Notes: generated by a model not told the origin, from the sequence alone. 51,079 nt of DNA from Pantoea stewartii subsp. stewartii (GCF_008801695.1 NZ_VZPF01000033.1:1-51079), one strand, 5' to 3'. Positions 39,179 through 49,765 are shown, counted from the first letter of the stretch. Numbers and translations are program-made.

Positions 39179-40219
39179 TTATTCGTCAGGTAAATCCGCT
39201 GTGTCGTCAGTGATGACCAGCTCTCTGACCACGCTGGTGGCAAAGCTGCCCGCCGGTAACCAGAACTGCAACGTCAGGGTGGCGTCATCCAGCCACTGCC
39301 AGTGCAAATCGCGCGGCACCACCAGCATGGCACGCCGGCTGGCCTCCACCCGTTCACGCACCAGCAGCGCGCGCAGTTCTACCGCATCCGCCAGACAGTG
39401 CTCTTCGAACGCCAGCGCGTCGCCCTGTGGCCCCGCCTCGCCTTTTCCGGGCAAGGGTGCCGTGATACGCAACGCATGCTGATCCACGCGCGCCTGCAAC
39501 GCCTCCCTTTCCTCGGGCTGGGCGACAAACCAACTGCCACGCCCGGTAAGCTGCAATGCATCCCCGTTCATGACCTGAGTCAGGCTACCCTGCTGCTGCA
39601 AACGCAGACTGGTGACCTGATTGAATAACGCACTACGTGCAGCAGAGAGCATCAGGCCACGTTTATTGCGGTCACGTATCTGGATTTCCTGACGCGCCAG
39701 TTTCAACGCCGTCTGCAGATTGTTGCCGTTGCGCCCAAAGCGTTGCTCGCCAAAGTAATTAGGCACACCGCGTTCACGAATCTGCTTAAGGCGGGCCTCG
39801 ATGTCATCGCGCTGGCTGACCTGTCGTATGGTCAACCGAAAGGCGTTTCCGGCCAGCGCGCCGACGCGCAATTTGCGCTTATGACGCACAACCTCAAGGA
39901 TTTCGACGCCTTCTGATGCAAAGCCTGTCAGGTTGGGCATCGCATTGCCCGGCACACGGAAGCAGAGTGTTTGCTCGGTCACGGCGTGGCGGTCTTTCAT
40001 GCCGGCATAACTGAGGTCGCGGGCAGGAATTTTCATAAATTTTGCCAGGGCTTCGGCAACAAAACGCGTATTGGCACCCGTTTTACGAATGCGCACCAGC
40101 ACATGCTCACCTTCACCGTCAGGGCGGTACCCCAGGTCTTCCTTCACCTCGAAGTCTTCCGGGCGGGCTTTAATTACGCCCGTCGCGCCAGGCACACCGT
40201 GGAGGTACTGCAACGTCAT
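39179..40219 (-). CDS. truD: tRNA pseudouridine(13) synthase TruD
   Basis: 346 residues (E. coli 349). It makes pseudouridine 13 in tRNA-Glu. Motif [14 protein letters not shown], the catalytic Asp in [18 protein letters not shown], and [16 protein letters not shown] are conserved. The C-terminal end differs from E. coli. Its start overlaps the ispF stop by four bases. Confidence 0.97.
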   Translation of the reverse strand: MTLQYLHGVPGATGVIKARPEDFEVKEDLGYRPDGEGEHVLVRIRKTGANTRFVAEALAKFMKIPARDLSYAGMKDRHAVTEQTLCFRVPGNAMPNLTGFASEGVEILEVVRHKRKLRVGALAGNAFRLTIRQVSQRDDIEARLKQIRERGVPNYFGEQRFGRNGNNLQTALKLARQEIQIRDRNKRGLMLSAARSALFNQVTSLRLQQQGSLTQVMNGDALQLTGRGSWFVAQPEEREALQARVDQHALRITAPLPGKGEAGPQGDALAFEEHCLADAVELRALLVRERVEASRRAMLVVPRDLHWQWLDDATLTLQFWLPAGSFATSVVRELVITDDTADLPDE

Positions 40220-40701
40220 GCCGACTCCGTTTTCAGCAGCAACGCGACCGCTTCACAGGCAATGCCTTCGCCGCGTCCGGTGAACCCGAGCTTTTCCGTC
40301 GTGGTGGCTTTAACGTTCACCTGATCCATATGGCAACCCAGATCTTCAGCAATATTGATGCGCATCTGGGGTACATGCGGCAGCATTTTAGGTGCCTGAG
40401 CGATAATCGTGACGTCCACGTTACCGATGCGATAGCCTTTCGCCGCAATACGGCGCCAGGCTTCCCGCAGCAAACCGCGGCTGTCTGCGCCTTTGAACGC
40501 CGGATCGGTATCCGGGAACAGCTTGCCTATATCGCCCATTGCCACCGCGCCCAGTAAGGCATCGGTCAGAGCATGCAGTGCCACGTCGCCATCCGAATGG
40601 GCGATAAAACCATACTCAAATGGAATTCGCACACCGCCAATCACCAGCGGACCTTCTCCACCGAAAGCGTGAACGTCAAAACCGTGACCGATACGCATCA
40701 T
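40216..40701 (-). CDS. ispF: 2-C-methyl-D-erythritol 2,4-cyclodiphosphate synthase
   Basis: Fifth step of the MEP isoprenoid pathway. 161 residues with two ATG codons in a row. The first (40701) overlaps the ispD stop as ATGA; the second gives 160 residues. Zinc ligands in [11 protein letters not shown] (Asp and His) and the downstream [20 protein letters not shown] are intact. It is flanked by ispD and truD with 4-base overlaps. Confidence 0.98.
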   Translation of the reverse strand: MMRIGHGFDVHAFGGEGPLVIGGVRIPFEYGFIAHSDGDVALHALTDALLGAVAMGDIGKLFPDTDPAFKGADSRGLLREAWRRIAAKGYRIGNVDVTIIAQAPKMLPHVPQMRINIAEDLGCHMDQVNVKATTTEKLGFTGRGEGIACEAVALLLKTESA

Positions 40702-41414
40702 GCGCTCTCCTTTGACTGAATCTGACTAAGATAAAAAGCCGCCAGGGCTAAGTCTTCCGGGCGGGTAACTTTAATGTTATCGCTGCGACCTGTGACCAGC
40801 TCAGGATGGTAGCCACAATATTCCAGTGCCGAGGCTTCATCGGTAATGATCGCGCCCTCGTTCAAGGCGCGGGTCAGGCAGGCGGTAAGGAGCGCGTGGG
40901 GAAAAAGTTGCGGCGTCAGGGCATGCCACAGATGGTCACGTTCGACCGTATGCGCAATCGCTGACTGGCCGGGTTCCCCCCGCTTCATGGTGTCACAGAC
41001 CGGTGCCGCCAGAATGCCACCCGTTTTGCTCTTTCCTGGTAACTGCAGCAGGCGGTCCAGATCATCCGGATGCAGACACGGGCGCGCGGCATCGTGCACT
41101 AACACCCAGTGCGCGCCCTGTGCCGCCTGTAATCCCGCCAGCACCGACTCGGCACGCGTTTCGCCGCCGGTCACGCGCACAACACGCGGATCGCTGGCCA
41201 GCGGCAAACGGGCAAAGTGATTATCGTCAGGGCTTAACGCGACGATGACCTGAGAAACCGCTGGATGGGAGAACAGACGCGCAATACTGTGTTCCAGAAG
41301 TGTGTGCTGACCAATCGTCAGATACTGTTTGGGACAGGTTGCCTGCATGCGGCTGCCGATACCGGCAGCGGGCACCACGGCAATCACATCCGCAGAGTGG
41401 GACTGATTGTTCAT
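40698..41414 (-). CDS. ispD: 2-C-methyl-D-erythritol 4-phosphate cytidylyltransferase
   Basis: 238 residues. Third step of the MEP pathway, making CDP-methylerythritol. The nucleotide-binding start [20 protein letters not shown], then ESVLAGLQA and HDAARPCL are typical. It follows ftsB by three bases and overlaps ispF. Confidence 0.98.
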   Translation of the reverse strand: MNNQSHSADVIAVVPAAGIGSRMQATCPKQYLTIGQHTLLEHSIARLFSHPAVSQVIVALSPDDNHFARLPLASDPRVVRVTGGETRAESVLAGLQAAQGAHWVLVHDAARPCLHPDDLDRLLQLPGKSKTGGILAAPVCDTMKRGEPGQSAIAHTVERDHLWHALTPQLFPHALLTACLTRALNEGAIITDEASALEYCGYHPELVTGRSDNIKVTRPEDLALAAFYLSQIQSKESA

Positions 41415-41417
41415 GTT

Positions 41418-41735
41418 TTATCGTTGTTGGTTTTGCGCAGCTTGTTGCGCGTTGCGTTTGTTCTGGTCAGGCACCAGACGATAGAAGGTTTCACCCGGCT
41501 TAATCATGCCTAATTCACTGCGTGCGCGTTCCTCGATCGCTTCAGAGCCGCCATTGAGATCGTCAATTTCGGCAAACAGTTGATCGTTACGCATTTTAAG
41601 TTTGGCGTTTGTCGCCTTTTGTACCGCCACGTCATCGCTGACGCGCGTAAAATCATGGATACCATTCTTGCCTAACCACAAGGAATATTGCAGCCAGCCA
41701 AGCAGCACCAGTAGCAGTAACGTCAGTTTTCCCAT
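41418..41735 (-). CDS. ftsB: Cell division protein FtsB
   Basis: 105-residue bitopic protein of the FtsQLB divisome complex. One N-terminal membrane helix ([18 protein letters not shown]), then a coiled coil ([25 protein letters not shown]) and the [20 protein letters not shown] segment. ATG 41735 has GGGGGCGGG upstream and matches relatives. A frame nine codons longer is unlikely. Confidence 0.97.
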   Translation of the reverse strand: MGKLTLLLLVLLGWLQYSLWLGKNGIHDFTRVSDDVAVQKATNAKLKMRNDQLFAEIDDLNGGSEAIEERARSELGMIKPGETFYRLVPDQNKRNAQQAAQNQQR

Positions 41736-41903
41736 CCCGCCCCCTAAAAACGGCTCAATCATCCCATAACTTTACTCAGGACTCCACACTGGCAGCGAAA
41801 ATGCCTGCTAATGCTGTTCGCGTGAGCAAAAAAAGAGAAGAACGAGAAGGTACAAGACCGGAAAACTTTTGTAACCTGCTGGTGCGTTTAGACATCAACG
41901 CCG

Positions 41904-42224
41904 TTACCAGCGTGACAGAAACAGGAACAGTATCCAGAACTGGAGGGCGACAGCGATAACGCATATCAGGGAGGTCCATATCCATTGCCCACGCAGCCAG
42001 GTACTCAGTACCATGCCCGTCAGGACGGAAACCGGAAACAGCGCCAGGAAAAAGGGCCACGTGTAGAGAAAGAAAAACAGCGTACTGGAGCCGTACAACA
42101 GGAAAGGAATGGCCAGCGCACACCAGTAACATACGAAACCAATGATACCACCCGGTAACACCGAACGCGGTTCATCAGGCGTACGTGAGTCTTTGCGTGC
42201 CAGCATGGGGGTTATATTCTGCAT
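41904..42224 (-). CDS. ygbE: DUF3561 inner-membrane protein YgbE
   Basis: 106 residues. A soluble N terminus of about 25 residues and three hydrophobic segments (GFVCYWCALAIPFLLYG; FFFLYTWPFFLALFPVSVLTG; TSLICVIAVALQFWILFLFL). The YGSSTLFFFLYTWPFFLAL core matches E. coli YgbE. Function unknown. It lies between cysC and ftsB, as in E. coli. Confidence 0.88.
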   Translation of the reverse strand: MQNITPMLARKDSRTPDEPRSVLPGGIIGFVCYWCALAIPFLLYGSSTLFFFLYTWPFFLALFPVSVLTGMVLSTWLRGQWIWTSLICVIAVALQFWILFLFLSRW

Positions 42225-42279
42225 AAATATCCTGTCAACGCGAAGGCGGCAAAACGGAATGCGCTCTGCCGCTGTCTGT

Positions 42280-42885
42280 TCAGGAACTGATAATATCGCG
42301 CTGGCGCAGCAGATCTAATAATTGGGGCGTCAGTTTTGTAACCAATTGTTCCCCATTAAGCCGGATTTCTGGCTGTTCCGGCGCTTCATAAACGCTGTCT
42401 ATACCGGTGAAATTTCGCAATTCGCCCGCGCGGGCTTTTTTGTATAACCCTTTCGGGTCGCGCGCTTCACAGACTGCCAACGGTGTATCGACATAAACCT
42501 CAATAAACCGGCCTTCATCCAGCAGATCACGCACCATTTGACGCTCGGCCCGATGCGGTGAGATAAACGCGGTCAGCACCACTAACCCCGTATCCACCAT
42601 CAGTTTTGCGACTTCGCCTACCCGGCGGATATTCTCTTTACGATCGGCATCGCTAAAGCCCAGATCGCGGCACAGGCCATGACGCACGTTGTCGCCGTCC
42701 AGCAGATAGGTGCTGACGCCTATGCGGTGCAACGCCTGTTCCAGCGCGCCAGCCACGGTGGATTTTCCCGACCCCGAAAGGCCGGTGAACCACAGCACCA
42801 CGCCCTGATGGCCGTGCTGCTGTTCACGCGCATCGCGCGTGACGGGATGGTCATGCCATACGACATTTTCATCATGCCGGGCCAT
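42280..42885 (-). CDS. cysC: Adenylyl-sulfate kinase
   Basis: 201 residues, the E. coli length. It phosphorylates APS to PAPS. P loop [18 protein letters not shown] near 32-49, [16 protein letters not shown], and the C-terminal lid [20 protein letters not shown]. Its ATG overlaps the cysN stop by one base (TAATG), giving coupled translation. Confidence 0.99.
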   Translation of the reverse strand: MARHDENVVWHDHPVTRDAREQQHGHQGVVLWFTGLSGSGKSTVAGALEQALHRIGVSTYLLDGDNVRHGLCRDLGFSDADRKENIRRVGEVAKLMVDTGLVVLTAFISPHRAERQMVRDLLDEGRFIEVYVDTPLAVCEARDPKGLYKKARAGELRNFTGIDSVYEAPEQPEIRLNGEQLVTKLTPQLLDLLRQRDIISS

Positions 42886-44312
42886 TACTGACCGCCCAGC
42901 AGATCGCGTGCATTCCAGTGCGGGAAATGACGACGAACCAGCGCATTCAGTTCCAGTTCAAACGCACTAAATTCACCGTGCTGCTGGGGGTTATCGGCCA
43001 GCGGCTCATGAATAAGCCCAGCCCCGACGGTCACGTTACTCAGACGATCGATGATAATCATTCCGCCGGTGACCGGGTTATCCTGATAGCTGTCGAGCAC
43101 CAGCGGTTCGTCAAAGGTAAACGTCACCAGACCAATGCCATTCAGCGGCAGGCTGTCCGCCTCGCGTTTTTCCAGCGAGTTAATCTCAACCTGATGAATG
43201 ACCTTTTCAACACGACCGCGCGCTTTTTTGCCCGCAATTTTTACATCGTAACTTTGCCCGGCCTGTAACGGCTGCTCTGCCATCCACACCACATCGACGG
43301 TGGCTGACTGAACCGCACGCAGTTCCGCGCTTGCCTCCACGAGCAGATCGCCACGACTGATATCAATCTCATCATTGAGAACCAGCGTAATGGCTTCACC
43401 CGCGCCCGCCTCCTGCAAATCGCCATCAAAGGTCACGATGCGGGCAACAGTCGATTCAACGCCGGAGGGCAGCACTTTAACCCGCTGGCCCACCTTTACG
43501 GTCCCGGACGCGAGCGTACCGGCATAACCCCGGAAATCAAGATTGGGACGGTTAACGTACTGCACCGGAAACCGCATCGGCTGATGATCGACGACTGCGT
43601 TCAGCTCCACCGTTTCCAGCACGTCCAGTAAGGTCGGACCGGTGTACCAGGGCATGCTTTGACTCTGTGAGGCGACGTTTTCGCCTTCCAGCGCCGACAT
43701 CGGCACGAAACGAATATCCAGGTCGTCGGGCAGTTGTCCGGCAAAATCGAGATAATCCTGTTTGATCTGCTCGAACACAGACTGCTGATAGTCCACCAGA
43801 TCCATTTTGTTGATCGCCACGACCAGATGCTTGATTCCCAGCAGAGTGGAAATGAAGCTGTGGCGGCGGGTCTGGTCCAGCACGCATTTACGGGCGTCGA
43901 TCAGCAGAATAGCCAGATCGCAGGTCGATGCCCCCGTCGCCATATTGCGGGTGTACTGCTCATGCCCCGGCGTGTCGGCAATGATGAACTTGCGCTTCTC
44001 GGTAGAGAAATAGCGGTAAGCGACGTCAATGGTGATGCCCTGCTCACGCTCGGCTTGCAGGCCGTCCACCAGCAGGGCCAGATCCAGTTTTTCGCCCTGC
44101 GTACCATGACGTTTACTGTCACTTTGTAATGACGACAGCTGATCTTCGTAGATTTGTCGGGTGTCGTGCAGCAGGCGACCGATCAGCGTACTTTTCCCAT
44201 CGTCCACGCTGCCGCAGGTCAGAAAACGCAGCAGGCTTTTGTATTGTTGTGCGGTCAGCCAGGCTTCAACGCCGCCCTGTTCGGCAATTTGTTGTGCAAT
44301 TACGGTATTCAT
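42885..44312 (-). CDS. cysN: Sulfate adenylyltransferase subunit 1 (GTPase)
   Basis: 475 residues. GTPase subunit that drives ATP sulfurylase. G1 [17 protein letters not shown]3 [18 protein letters not shown]4 NKMDL, then translation-factor-like beta-barrel domains ([20 protein letters not shown]). It lies between cysD (11 bases upstream) and cysC. Confidence 0.99.
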   Translation of the reverse strand: MNTVIAQQIAEQGGVEAWLTAQQYKSLLRFLTCGSVDDGKSTLIGRLLHDTRQIYEDQLSSLQSDSKRHGTQGEKLDLALLVDGLQAEREQGITIDVAYRYFSTEKRKFIIADTPGHEQYTRNMATGASTCDLAILLIDARKCVLDQTRRHSFISTLLGIKHLVVAINKMDLVDYQQSVFEQIKQDYLDFAGQLPDDLDIRFVPMSALEGENVASQSQSMPWYTGPTLLDVLETVELNAVVDHQPMRFPVQYVNRPNLDFRGYAGTLASGTVKVGQRVKVLPSGVESTVARIVTFDGDLQEAGAGEAITLVLNDEIDISRGDLLVEASAELRAVQSATVDVVWMAEQPLQAGQSYDVKIAGKKARGRVEKVIHQVEINSLEKREADSLPLNGIGLVTFTFDEPLVLDSYQDNPVTGGMIIIDRLSNVTVGAGLIHEPLADNPQQHGEFSAFELELNALVRRHFPHWNARDLLGGQ

Positions 44313-44323
44313 CTGGCGTCTCC

Positions 44324-45232
44324 TTAGAAATAACCCTGACGTTTTTTCAGTTCCATCGAACCGGACTGATCGCGGTCAATTACCCGGCCCTGACGCTCGC
44401 TGGTGGTCGAAACCAGCATCTCTTCAATAATCTCAGGCAAGGTTTGCGCTTCAGATTCCACCGCACCGGTGAGCGGCCAGCATCCCAGGGTGCGGAAACG
44501 CACCATGCGCTGTTTAATCACTTCACCTGGCTGAAGGTTGATACGGTCGTCATCGATCATCATCAGCATGCCGTCACGTTCCAGTACCGGACGCGGCGCG
44601 GCAAGATAGAGCGGAACAATCTCAATGTTTTCCAGGAAAATGTACTGCCAGATATCCAGCTCGGTCCAGTTTGACAGCGGGAAAACACGGATGCTCTCGC
44701 CTTTGTTAATCTGGCCGTTATAGTTGTGCCACAGTTCCGGGCGCTGGTTTTTCGGGTCCCAGCGATGAAAACGGTCACGGAATGAGTAGATACGCTCTTT
44801 AGCGCGTGACTTCTCTTCATCACGGCGCGCGCCACCAAAGGCCGCATCGAAACCGTACTTGTTCAGGGCCTGCTTCAGGCCTTCGGTTTTCATGATGTCG
44901 GTGTGTTTGGCACTGCCGTGCACAAAGGGATTAATGCCCATCGCCACGCCTTCCGGGTTGCGATGCACCAGCAGTTCGGCCCCCATCGCTTTTACGGTGC
45001 GATCGCGGAATTCGTACATCTCACGAAACTTCCAGCCGGTATCGACATGCAGCAACGGGAAGGGCAGCGTACCCGGATAGAAGGCTTTGCGTGCCAGATG
45101 CAGCATCACAGAAGAATCCTTGCCGATAGAATACATCATGACCGGATTGCCAAATTCGGCTGCCACTTCACGGATGATATGGATACTCTCTGCCTCCAGT
45201 TGGCGCAGATGAGTGAGTCGTTTTTGATCCAT
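44324..45232 (-). CDS. cysD: Sulfate adenylyltransferase subunit 2
   Basis: 302 residues, the E. coli length, starting [22 protein letters not shown]-loop ATP pyrophosphatase motif [20 protein letters not shown], then [16 protein letters not shown] and [20 protein letters not shown]. It forms APS together with CysN. The frame is open five codons further to the cysG stop, but the ATG at 45232 is the family start. Confidence 0.99.
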   Translation of the reverse strand: MDQKRLTHLRQLEAESIHIIREVAAEFGNPVMMYSIGKDSSVMLHLARKAFYPGTLPFPLLHVDTGWKFREMYEFRDRTVKAMGAELLVHRNPEGVAMGINPFVHGSAKHTDIMKTEGLKQALNKYGFDAAFGGARRDEEKSRAKERIYSFRDRFHRWDPKNQRPELWHNYNGQINKGESIRVFPLSNWTELDIWQYIFLENIEIVPLYLAAPRPVLERDGMLMMIDDDRINLQPGEVIKQRMVRFRTLGCWPLTGAVESEAQTLPEIIEEMLVSTTSERQGRVIDRDQSGSMELKKRQGYF

Positions 45233-45243
45233 CGTTTTTCCTC

Positions 45244-46659
45244 TCAAGCCAGATTGACAACGGCGGACTCACGAGCCCCCTGCTGTGCCGAATGCTGAAA
45301 CCAGGCAAGTTGCCCGTGTAAATTAACCACTTCCCCAATCACCAGCAGGGCCGGGGAAGGCGCTGACGCTGCCAGCGTTTCAAGATGTTCAAGCGTGCCG
45401 GTCAGAACCTGTTGGTCGGACCGGGTGCCGCGGCCAATTACCGCCACCGGCGTCGACGCCGCGCGTCCATGGAGAATAAGCTGTCGACTGATTTCGGCGG
45501 CCTTCATCGCACCCATATAAATCGCCAGCGTTTGTCGCGCGCGCGCCAGGGACGGCCAGTCAATGTCATCACTGTCCGGCCGACAGTGACCGGTAATAAA
45601 CAGAACGCTCTGCGCGTAATCACGGTGCGTCAGCGGGATACCGGCGTAGGCGGTTGCGCCAGCGGCAGCGGTAACGCCAGGCACGACCTGGAACGGAATG
45701 CCCGCCTGCTGGGCGGCCTGTAACTCTTCGCCGCCGCGGCCGAAGATAAACGGATCGCCGCCTTTCAACCGCACCACGCGCTTGCCTTTCTGCGCCAGCT
45801 GCACCATCAGTTGGTTGATTTCGTCCTGCGGTAACAGATGCGCGCTGGCACGCTTGCCCACGCAGATACGGTCGGCATCGCGTCGAACCAGATCCAGCAC
45901 CTCTTCACTGACCAGATGGTCATAGAGCACCACATCGGCCAGTTGCATCACCTGCAGCCCGCGCAGCGTCAGCAGACCGCTGTCGCCCGGCCCGGCACCG
46001 ACAAGGATAATCTCGCCCTGCCGGGGCGGCTGATCGCCCAGTTCGCTGTCCAGCGTCGCTTTGGCGGCCTCAACGTCGCCTGTTGCCATCTGACTGGCAA
46101 AGCGGCCGTTAAAGATCCGTTCCCAGTAGCGGCGGCGATCGGACATGCGACTGAAGCGGGCTTTGACTTTGTCACGCCACTGCCCCGCCAGCTGGGCCAT
46201 CTGGCCCAGATGAGACGGCAGCAACGTTTCCAGCTTTTCACGTAACATGCGGGCAAGGACCGGTGCCGTCCCGCTGGAGGAGATCGCCACCACCAGCGGT
46301 GAGCGGTCTACGATGGAGGGGAAAATAAAACTGCATTTCGGCTGATCGTCGACGACATTGACCAGTTTATGGCGGGCATTGGCCTCGTCATAAACCTGCG
46401 CATTCAGCGCGTTATCGTCGGTCGCGGCAATGACCAGAAACACCTTGTCTAGCTGTGCAGGCTCAAAAGCCGTCGCCAGCCATTCAAGCTGCTGTTCATC
46501 CAGTAAGGTTTGTAACTCCGGGCACAGCTCGCGTGAGGCAATCTGAATGCGCGCCCCCGCCCGACGCAGCAATTCAATCTTGCGCGCCGCGATATCTCCC
46601 CCGCCCACGACCAGTACAGGTCGACCCGCGAGATCGGCAAAAAGAGGCAAATAATCCAC
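45244..46659 (-). CDS. cysG: Siroheme synthase CysG
   Basis: 471 residues. Trifunctional: an N-terminal dehydrogenase/ferrochelatase ([20 protein letters not shown], about 1-200) and a C-terminal uroporphyrinogen III methyltransferase ([18 protein letters not shown] from about 218; [26 protein letters not shown]). It supplies siroheme for sulfite and nitrite reductase. Placing it first in a cysGDNC operon links cofactor and sulfate activation; E. coli K-12 has cysG at the nir locus. The sequence is more diverged from E. coli than its neighbours. Confidence 0.97.
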   Translation of the reverse strand: MDYLPLFADLAGRPVLVVGGGDIAARKIELLRRAGARIQIASRELCPELQTLLDEQQLEWLATAFEPAQLDKVFLVIAATDDNALNAQVYDEANARHKLVNVVDDQPKCSFIFPSIVDRSPLVVAISSSGTAPVLARMLREKLETLLPSHLGQMAQLAGQWRDKVKARFSRMSDRRRYWERIFNGRFASQMATGDVEAAKATLDSELGDQPPRQGEIILVGAGPGDSGLLTLRGLQVMQLADVVLYDHLVSEEVLDLVRRDADRICVGKRASAHLLPQDEINQLMVQLAQKGKRVVRLKGGDPFIFGRGGEELQAAQQAGIPFQVVPGVTAAAGATAYAGIPLTHRDYAQSVLFITGHCRPDSDDIDWPSLARARQTLAIYMGAMKAAEISRQLILHGRAASTPVAVIGRGTRSDQQVLTGTLEHLETLAASAPSPALLVIGEVVNLHGQLAWFQHSAQQGARESAVVNLA

Positions 46660-46693
46660 GTTAACCCTGGTGTTGTTACGATGCGTTATCGCG

Positions 46694-46758
46694 ACTATAC
46701 GTTCCCTGGTGAATTGAGATGAAATTACGAATTGGAATGAGATGTTACCGAATGGAAT
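46694..46758 (-). promoter_or_regulatory. putative CysB-dependent promoter of cysGDNC
   Basis: Reading leftward, a good -10 TATAGT (46694-46699) lacks a consensus -35 at 17 bases (TCATCT). Two imperfect 14-base direct repeats, 20 bases apart (ATTCCATTCGGTAA at 46745-46758 and ATTCCAATTCGTAA at 46725-46738), lie immediately upstream of the -35 position. This is the layout of an activator-dependent promoter. CysB is the obvious candidate from the regulon, but this is inference. Confidence 0.5.
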
Positions 46759-46910
46759 AACGCTAAAGAAAAGCTCAGAACAAAATGTGCTTAGCGGATG
46801 ATCCTACAGGCCTTTCAGGACGATTCAAATTGTGTAATGAGCATCACAGTTTCATACTAGGCCACAAAAAATGCCCCTCCTTTTTAGGAATAAGCCACAA
46901 GGAACCCGAC

Positions 46911-47921
46911 ATGCTTGCCTTTCTCCGCCTGGCCGCACTGCTTGGTGGCAGCGTGATCTTCAGCGCTCAGGCCCTGACCGACCTCACAGGACACTTCGCC
47001 GAACAGCAGGTCCGTCATATCTCAACGTACTTTCCCGGTCGCATGAGCGGCAGCCCGGCCGAGTTGATGGCGGCGGAATACCTGCAACATCAGTTTACGG
47101 CCCTGGGGTTTGAAACCAATACCCGACAGTTCAATACGGGTTACACATGGCAGGAACGTGATGGCACATCGCGCTGGCGCAAGCTTACCGCGACCTCGGT
47201 AATCGCCGCACGGGAAGGCAGCGCTCCCCAGGAAATTCTGGTGATTGCCAGCCTGGATACCTGGATTCCACTCAGCGACAATGAGCAGGCGCGCGGCCTG
47301 GGTGGCCTGCGTTTGCAAGGCGTGGATGATAATGCTTCCGGATTAGGCGTGATGCTGGAACTGGCTAAGCAGTTAAGCCATAAGCCGCTTCATTACGGGG
47401 TGCGCTTTGTGGCGCTCAGCGCCAGCGAATCCCATCTGCATGGCATGGACGATTATGTGGCGCGCATGAGCGAGAAAGAGAAGAAGAATACGCTACTGGT
47501 AATCGATCTCAACAGTTTGATTACGGGCGACCACCTCTATTTCAACAGCGGTATGAACACGCCGCGTGCCGTACGCAAACAGACCAGCGAACGCGCCCTG
47601 CTGCTGGCGCGTCGTTTTGGCATTTCCGCCGCCAGTCGTCAGCTCACGAAAAATGACTTTCACGGTGTTAATCCTTTCGATGCGGCAGGTTTTCCCTTAC
47701 TGGATGTCACCGCCAGAAACTGGAACGCAGGCAGCAAAGACGGCGACCAACAGCGCCGCCGTTCCCGGCATTTCCCTGACGGTACCACCTGGCATCAGAC
47801 CGACCGCGACAATCTGGATTTCCTGGATCACTGGCTGCCCGGTCGTATCAGTCTGCGCACCCATGACAGTGTGAAAGTCCTGCTGCCGTTACTGAGTGAA
47901 CTAACCAACCCCAAAGTGTGA
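46911..47921 (+). CDS. iap: Iap-like M28-family protein with degenerate metal site
   Basis: 336 residues (E. coli Iap 345). Signal peptide MLAFLRLAALLGGSVIFSAQA, then an M28 fold: PGRMSGSPAELMAAEYLQHQ, LQGVDDNASGLGVMLELAKQ and EKKNTLLVIDLNSLITGD. E. coli Iap removes the N-terminal Arg from alkaline phosphatase. Here several M28 residues are replaced: HLDT is SLDTW, the GEEEG block is ASESH (catalytic Glu lost), and LDNL is LNSL. DDNASG and TTWH remain. It may be a non-catalytic relative. The start has AAGGAAC upstream; the frame is open from 46785. It is followed nine bases later by a YciI-like gene. Confidence 0.88.
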   Translation: MLAFLRLAALLGGSVIFSAQALTDLTGHFAEQQVRHISTYFPGRMSGSPAELMAAEYLQHQFTALGFETNTRQFNTGYTWQERDGTSRWRKLTATSVIAAREGSAPQEILVIASLDTWIPLSDNEQARGLGGLRLQGVDDNASGLGVMLELAKQLSHKPLHYGVRFVALSASESHLHGMDDYVARMSEKEKKNTLLVIDLNSLITGDHLYFNSGMNTPRAVRKQTSERALLLARRFGISAASRQLTKNDFHGVNPFDAAGFPLLDVTARNWNAGSKDGDQQRRRSRHFPDGTTWHQTDRDNLDFLDHWLPGRISLRTHDSVKVLLPLLSELTNPKV

Positions 47922-47930
47922 GGAGCTACG

Positions 47931-48215
47931 ATGTACATCGTTTACCTGAACTATTTCCGCCCGATTGAGGACGTCGAGGCCCTGCTGGCTCCGCACATTA
48001 CGTGGCTGGATCAGCATTTTAACAGCGGCGACTTTATCGCTGTGGGCCGAAAGGATCCGCGTACCGGTGGCATGATTATGGTCAAAGCAATGCCGCGCGC
48101 CCGGTTAGATCACATTCTGGCGGACGATCCTTTCGTTGCGGTGGCCCATTACGAGGTCACTAACGTCAACATCACGCGCGCAGCCGATGAAGTCGCGGTC
48201 CTCAAAGGTTATTAG
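47931..48215 (+). CDS. YciI-like (YCII domain) protein
   Basis: 94-residue ferredoxin-like alpha/beta protein of the YCII family (MYIVYLNYFRPIEDVEALLA, then HITWLDQHFNSGDFIAVGRK, GGMIMVKAM and DDPFV). The conserved His in the HITWL helix is present. Members act as small dehydratases or dehalogenase-like enzymes or domains, and the substrate is unknown. AGGAGC lies upstream of the ATG. Being nine bases after iap, it is probably co-transcribed with it. Confidence 0.88.
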   Translation: MYIVYLNYFRPIEDVEALLAPHITWLDQHFNSGDFIAVGRKDPRTGGMIMVKAMPRARLDHILADDPFVAVAHYEVTNVNITRAADEVAVLKGY

Positions 48216-48227
48216 CGCGTCAGTGTG

Positions 48228-48258
48228 ACCGACAGAAGAAGCAGGCTCTTCTGTCGGT
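48228..48258. terminator. hairpin between convergent yciI-like and iclR-type genes
   Basis: A 12-bp perfect stem ACCGACAGAAGA / TCTTCTGTCGGT with a 7-base loop, just past both stop codons. T runs are short, so efficiency is uncertain. Confidence 0.6.
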
Positions 48259-49011
48259 TCAGGTAAAGTCAGACAGCTTTTGCCCCGCGTTAATAAGCGT
48301 TTTTAACAGCATCTGACGTCGCTCCTCGGGCGTATCCCGACTGACCATAAAACAAATCGCGGCCACGGCCAGATCGTTTCGGGCGCGAATCGGGGCGGCC
48401 ATACAACAGGTAAAACTTTCAGACAGCCCTTCCGTCATCGAATAGCCCTGATGGCCCGCCCGATGAATATCGGTCAGAAAAGCCTGCTTATCTAAGACGT
48501 TACCATTGGCCAGCCGGTAATCCTCCTCGGGGATCAGGGCCAGAATCGCCTCATCACTCCAGTTACTCAACAGCAGACGGCCCGTTGCGGTCCAGGGAAT
48601 CGGAATTTTAACGCCGATGTCTGAGGTGATTTTGAAAGGATGCGCATTGCTCTCTGACAGCACCACCGTATATTTATTGCCTTCCAGCATGCACAGCTGC
48701 ACGGTTTCGCCATGCTCAGCAACCATCTCGATCATTAATTGATGCGCGCGGCGAATCAGAGGATTGTGCGCCATGTAGTCCGCACCGTAATAGTGCATTT
48801 CGCGGCCAAAATACACGCTGCCTTCTGCATCCAGTTCAACCAGCCCTGCATCACTCAGCAGATTAACCAGTTCATAAACGCTGGAACGCGGCGCACCGGT
48901 CGCTTCAATCAGTTCGCGCATCGCCATCGGCTGGCGGGCAATATGCAGCTGACGGAAAATATCAATTACGCGGTCCACGCCGCGCGCTCTGGCGGGTTTA
49001 TCTTCCTGCAT
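48259..49011 (-). CDS. IclR-family transcriptional regulator
   Basis: 250 residues. N-terminal winged helix (RGVDRVIDIFRQLHIARQPMA and APRSSVYELVNLLSDAGLVE, about 10-75) and C-terminal IclR effector-binding domain (LMIEMVAEHGETVQLCMLEG, IPWTATGRLLLS, CCMAAPIRARNDLAVAAICF). Members usually sense small acids and control nearby catabolic or transport genes. Here it faces away from ridA and the solute-binding lipoprotein gene, which are the likely targets. Confidence 0.93.
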   Translation of the reverse strand: MQEDKPARARGVDRVIDIFRQLHIARQPMAMRELIEATGAPRSSVYELVNLLSDAGLVELDAEGSVYFGREMHYYGADYMAHNPLIRRAHQLMIEMVAEHGETVQLCMLEGNKYTVVLSESNAHPFKITSDIGVKIPIPWTATGRLLLSNWSDEAILALIPEEDYRLANGNVLDKQAFLTDIHRAGHQGYSMTEGLSESFTCCMAAPIRARNDLAVAAICFMVSRDTPEERRQMLLKTLINAGQKLSDFT

Positions 49012-49372
49012 ACCACTTTTCTCCTACCGGCATCGCCACGTTAAATCGGTTCAGGCCACCATCATACACAGCCAACACGGTTTTACCTGAGTACGCGCAC
49101 AATAACCATCCTTTTCTTTTTCCTCCTGATGCTAATTATTGGGGCACCAAAAACGCGCACACTGAATAAAAAAAGAGACATCGATCACTTTTAATTTAAA
49201 AAAATAATCATTGATAAAAAATATTCGTGAGCCATACGTTAATGCTAAAAAATAATCCCGTTACTCGCTATTGCAAAATAATTAACATTGTGCAAATCTC
49301 GACCTATCCGGTATTGCAGATTTAACTCCGGTATAACAGACAAAGCGAGGTGACGATTTTAAGGGCATAAGT
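49012..49372. other. divergent regulatory region, IclR gene to ridA
   Basis: 361 bases, AT-rich from about 49130 to 49290, with no gene. A TGCAAAATAATTAACATTGTGCAAA block (49273-49297) contains two GCAAA halves that could be an operator. TATCCGG and CTCCGGTATA repeats lie near 49304-49334. Promoter assignment is not possible by eye. Confidence 0.45.
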
Positions 49373-49765
49373 ATGACTATCAAGCGTTACGGTACGGAAG
49401 GCGGCGTCGGAACCGGAGGACAAAAACTGCCTTTTGCACGTGCGGTCGAAGCCGATGGCTGGCTTTATATCTCCGGACAAACACTGATGACAGGCGGTGA
49501 AGTCGTAGAGGGCGGCATCATTGAGCAAACTCGGCTGGCCTTTGAAAACTGCCTGACCATCATGCGGGAAGCAGGTTATCAGATTAAGGACGTGGTGCAT
49601 GTGACGGCGGTCCTGACGGATGCCCGGTACTTTAGTTCATTTAATAAAGTGTTTAGTGAACTTTTTCACGACCATCCGCCCGCCCGAATCTGCAGCGTGC
49701 AGGACCTGGTTGTGGATTGCAAAGTCGAAGTCGATATGACGTGTTTTAATGCCGGACGAAAATAA
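49373..49765 (+). CDS. RidA/YjgF-family enamine/imine deaminase
   Basis: 130 residues of the Rid family (GQKLPFARAVEADGWLYISG; AFENCLTIMREAGYQIKDVV; VVDCKVEVDMTCF). The Arg of the PARICS block and the following Glu (VEVDM), which bind and activate substrate in RidA, are kept, so deaminase activity is plausible. It differs from canonical RidA, suggesting a Rid2-7 type subfamily tied to a specific pathway. Context: an IclR regulator on one side, a solute-binding protein gene on the other. Confidence 0.93.
   Translation: MTIKRYGTEGGVGTGGQKLPFARAVEADGWLYISGQTLMTGGEVVEGGIIEQTRLAFENCLTIMREAGYQIKDVVHVTAVLTDARYFSSFNKVFSELFHDHPPARICSVQDLVVDCKVEVDMTCFNAGRK

Noticed and set aside
38886..39243. ORFs of 78 and 87 codons between truD and surE
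   Set aside because: No ribosome-binding site, no domain-like sequence; they overlap truD and surE in other frames.
46836..46853. CRP-like TGTG...TCACA upstream of iap
   Set aside because: The two halves are separated by the wrong spacing and the left half is imperfect, unlike the clear site upstream of raiA.
46911..48230. Possible CRISPR-Cas near iap
   Set aside because: In E. coli a CRISPR array and cas genes lie next to iap. Here iap is followed directly by a YciI-like gene and an IclR gene. No regularly spaced repeats or cas genes are present in the window.
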